From RGIG4790 sp964437615 (GTDB lineage Bacteria; Bacillota; Clostridia; Christensenellales; UBA1242): a stretch of DNA of 5,598 bases. The stretch lies in contig CAYTHL010000042.1 of assembly GCA_964437615.1 (NCBI GenBank), positions 1-5,598 on the forward strand, in the 5' to 3' direction. The position numbers and the translations under genes were made by a program. This document shows, one piece after another, positions 5,405-5,598 of this stretch. Within the stretch, counting starts at the first letter, position 1, and every line of letters begins with the position of its first letter. A model generated the notes under the pieces. The model did not search any database, had not been told where the DNA came from, and saw only the letters and a list, made by a program, of their open reading frames with translations.

Positions 5405-5424
5405 GATTGCTCTAGTTTGGTGCG
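5405..5424 (-). repeat. tRNA-Leu 3' end and trailer sharing the repeat core
   Basis: CGCACCAAA (5424-5416), five bases, then GCAATC (5410-5405) repeats the end of both 32-bp repeat copies with the same spacing. Fifteen fixed positions agree in all three places. Here CGCACCA is the acceptor end and CCA of the tRNA. Confidence 0.75.
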
Positions 5425-5504
5425 GATGAAAGGACTTGAACCTTCAGGAGATTGCTCTCACACGGACCTGAACCGTGCGCGTCTGCCAGTTTCGCCACAT
5501 CCGC
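5418..5504 (-). tRNA. tRNA-Leu, anticodon CAG, CCA encoded
   Basis: An 87-base class II tRNA folds fully. The acceptor GCGGATG pairs with CATCCGC over seven pairs, followed by discriminator A and CCA. The D-arm contains GG in its loop. The anticodon stem CACGG/CCGTG closes the loop TTCAGGT with anticodon CAG, which reads CUG codons. The short variable arm is GAGA-GCAA-TCTC. The T-arm GAAGG/CCTTT closes TTCAAGT. It would insert leucine during translation. The gene follows the tRNA-like 3' end at the window edge by about 39 bases, so the two may be cotranscribed. Confidence 0.97.
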
Positions 5505-5543
5505 ATGATAAAGACAATTATTTGGTAAGCTTTTGTATTACCT

Positions 5544-5598
5544 TGGTGGCTCACCCGGGATTCGAACTACCCCATTTTGTGGGACCCCGTGCAATGAG
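5544..5598 (-). tRNA. Partial, abnormal tRNA-like gene running off the window
   Basis: On the minus strand the 3' part looks like a tRNA: TTCGAAT loop, CCCGG, acceptor GTGAGCC, discriminator A, CCA. The T-stem is broken, since GGTAG stands where CCGGG is expected. The last window bases, CTCAT, would fit an acceptor strand GGCTCAT lacking its first two bases, which would make the whole gene only about 57 bases, too short for a cloverleaf. It may be a rearranged or decayed tRNA, or a longer tRNA with a mismatched T-stem. The isotype cannot be given. Confidence 0.45.

Noticed and set aside
1..5598. CRISPR array, insertion sequence, transposase, replication origin or rRNA
   Set aside because: No regularly spaced repeats, transposase ORFs, rRNA blocks or origin-like iterons are visible on either strand.

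Overview
The window looks like chromosome from a low-GC Gram-positive bacterium, most likely an uncultured clostridial or related gut Firmicute. The evidence is AT-rich DNA, sigma-A type promoters, strong AGGAG ribosome binding sites, hairpin plus T-tract terminators, a CCA-encoding tRNA-Leu and ordinary genetic code use (TGG for Trp, all stops TAA or TAG). The species cannot be named from this sequence.

Layout, left to right. A GNAT acetyltransferase (81-605, +) and a cytoplasmic HExxH metallopeptidase-like protein (786-1481, +) each have their own promoter. A strong two-way terminator (1590-1622) separates them from a convergent ABC-F ATPase (1739-3268, -). A 319-base gap (3269-3587) holds the ABC-F promoter, a 7-bp dyad and a strong terminator, but no gene. 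A two-gene minus-strand operon follows: a Nudix hydrolase (4072-4623) and a dCMP deaminase (3588-4058). Its promoter is placed so that the Nudix mRNA should be leaderless. The right end, all on the minus strand, holds a second GNAT acetyltransferase (4824-5315), a tRNA-Leu(CAG) (5418-5504) and the 3' end of an abnormal tRNA-like gene that runs off the window.

The most interesting structure is between the genes. A 32-bp sequence occurs twice with one mismatch (653-684 and 4729-4760). Each copy lies just downstream of a GNAT gene and in that gene's sense orientation. Both copies end in CGCACCAAA, followed by five variable bases and GCAATC. The same CGCACCAAA-N5-GCAATC pattern occurs at the 3' end and trailer of the tRNA-Leu gene. 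The second GNAT gene, with promoter and terminators, is therefore bracketed by direct repeats 687 bp apart, one of them the tRNA 3' end. The promoter regions of the first GNAT and the peptidase-like gene also resemble each other, each fused to the T-tract of a preceding terminator. I infer, without proof, that these are small promoter-carrying gene units using a tRNA-3'-end-like site, similar in layout to gene cassettes. No recombinase is in the window.

Functionally, the Nudix hydrolase and dCMP deaminase suggest nucleotide pool maintenance (dCMP to dUMP for dTMP synthesis, and clean-up of nucleotides). The ABC-F protein acts on ribosomes or protects them from antibiotics. The GNAT enzymes and the peptidase-like protein are accessory genes with unknown substrates.
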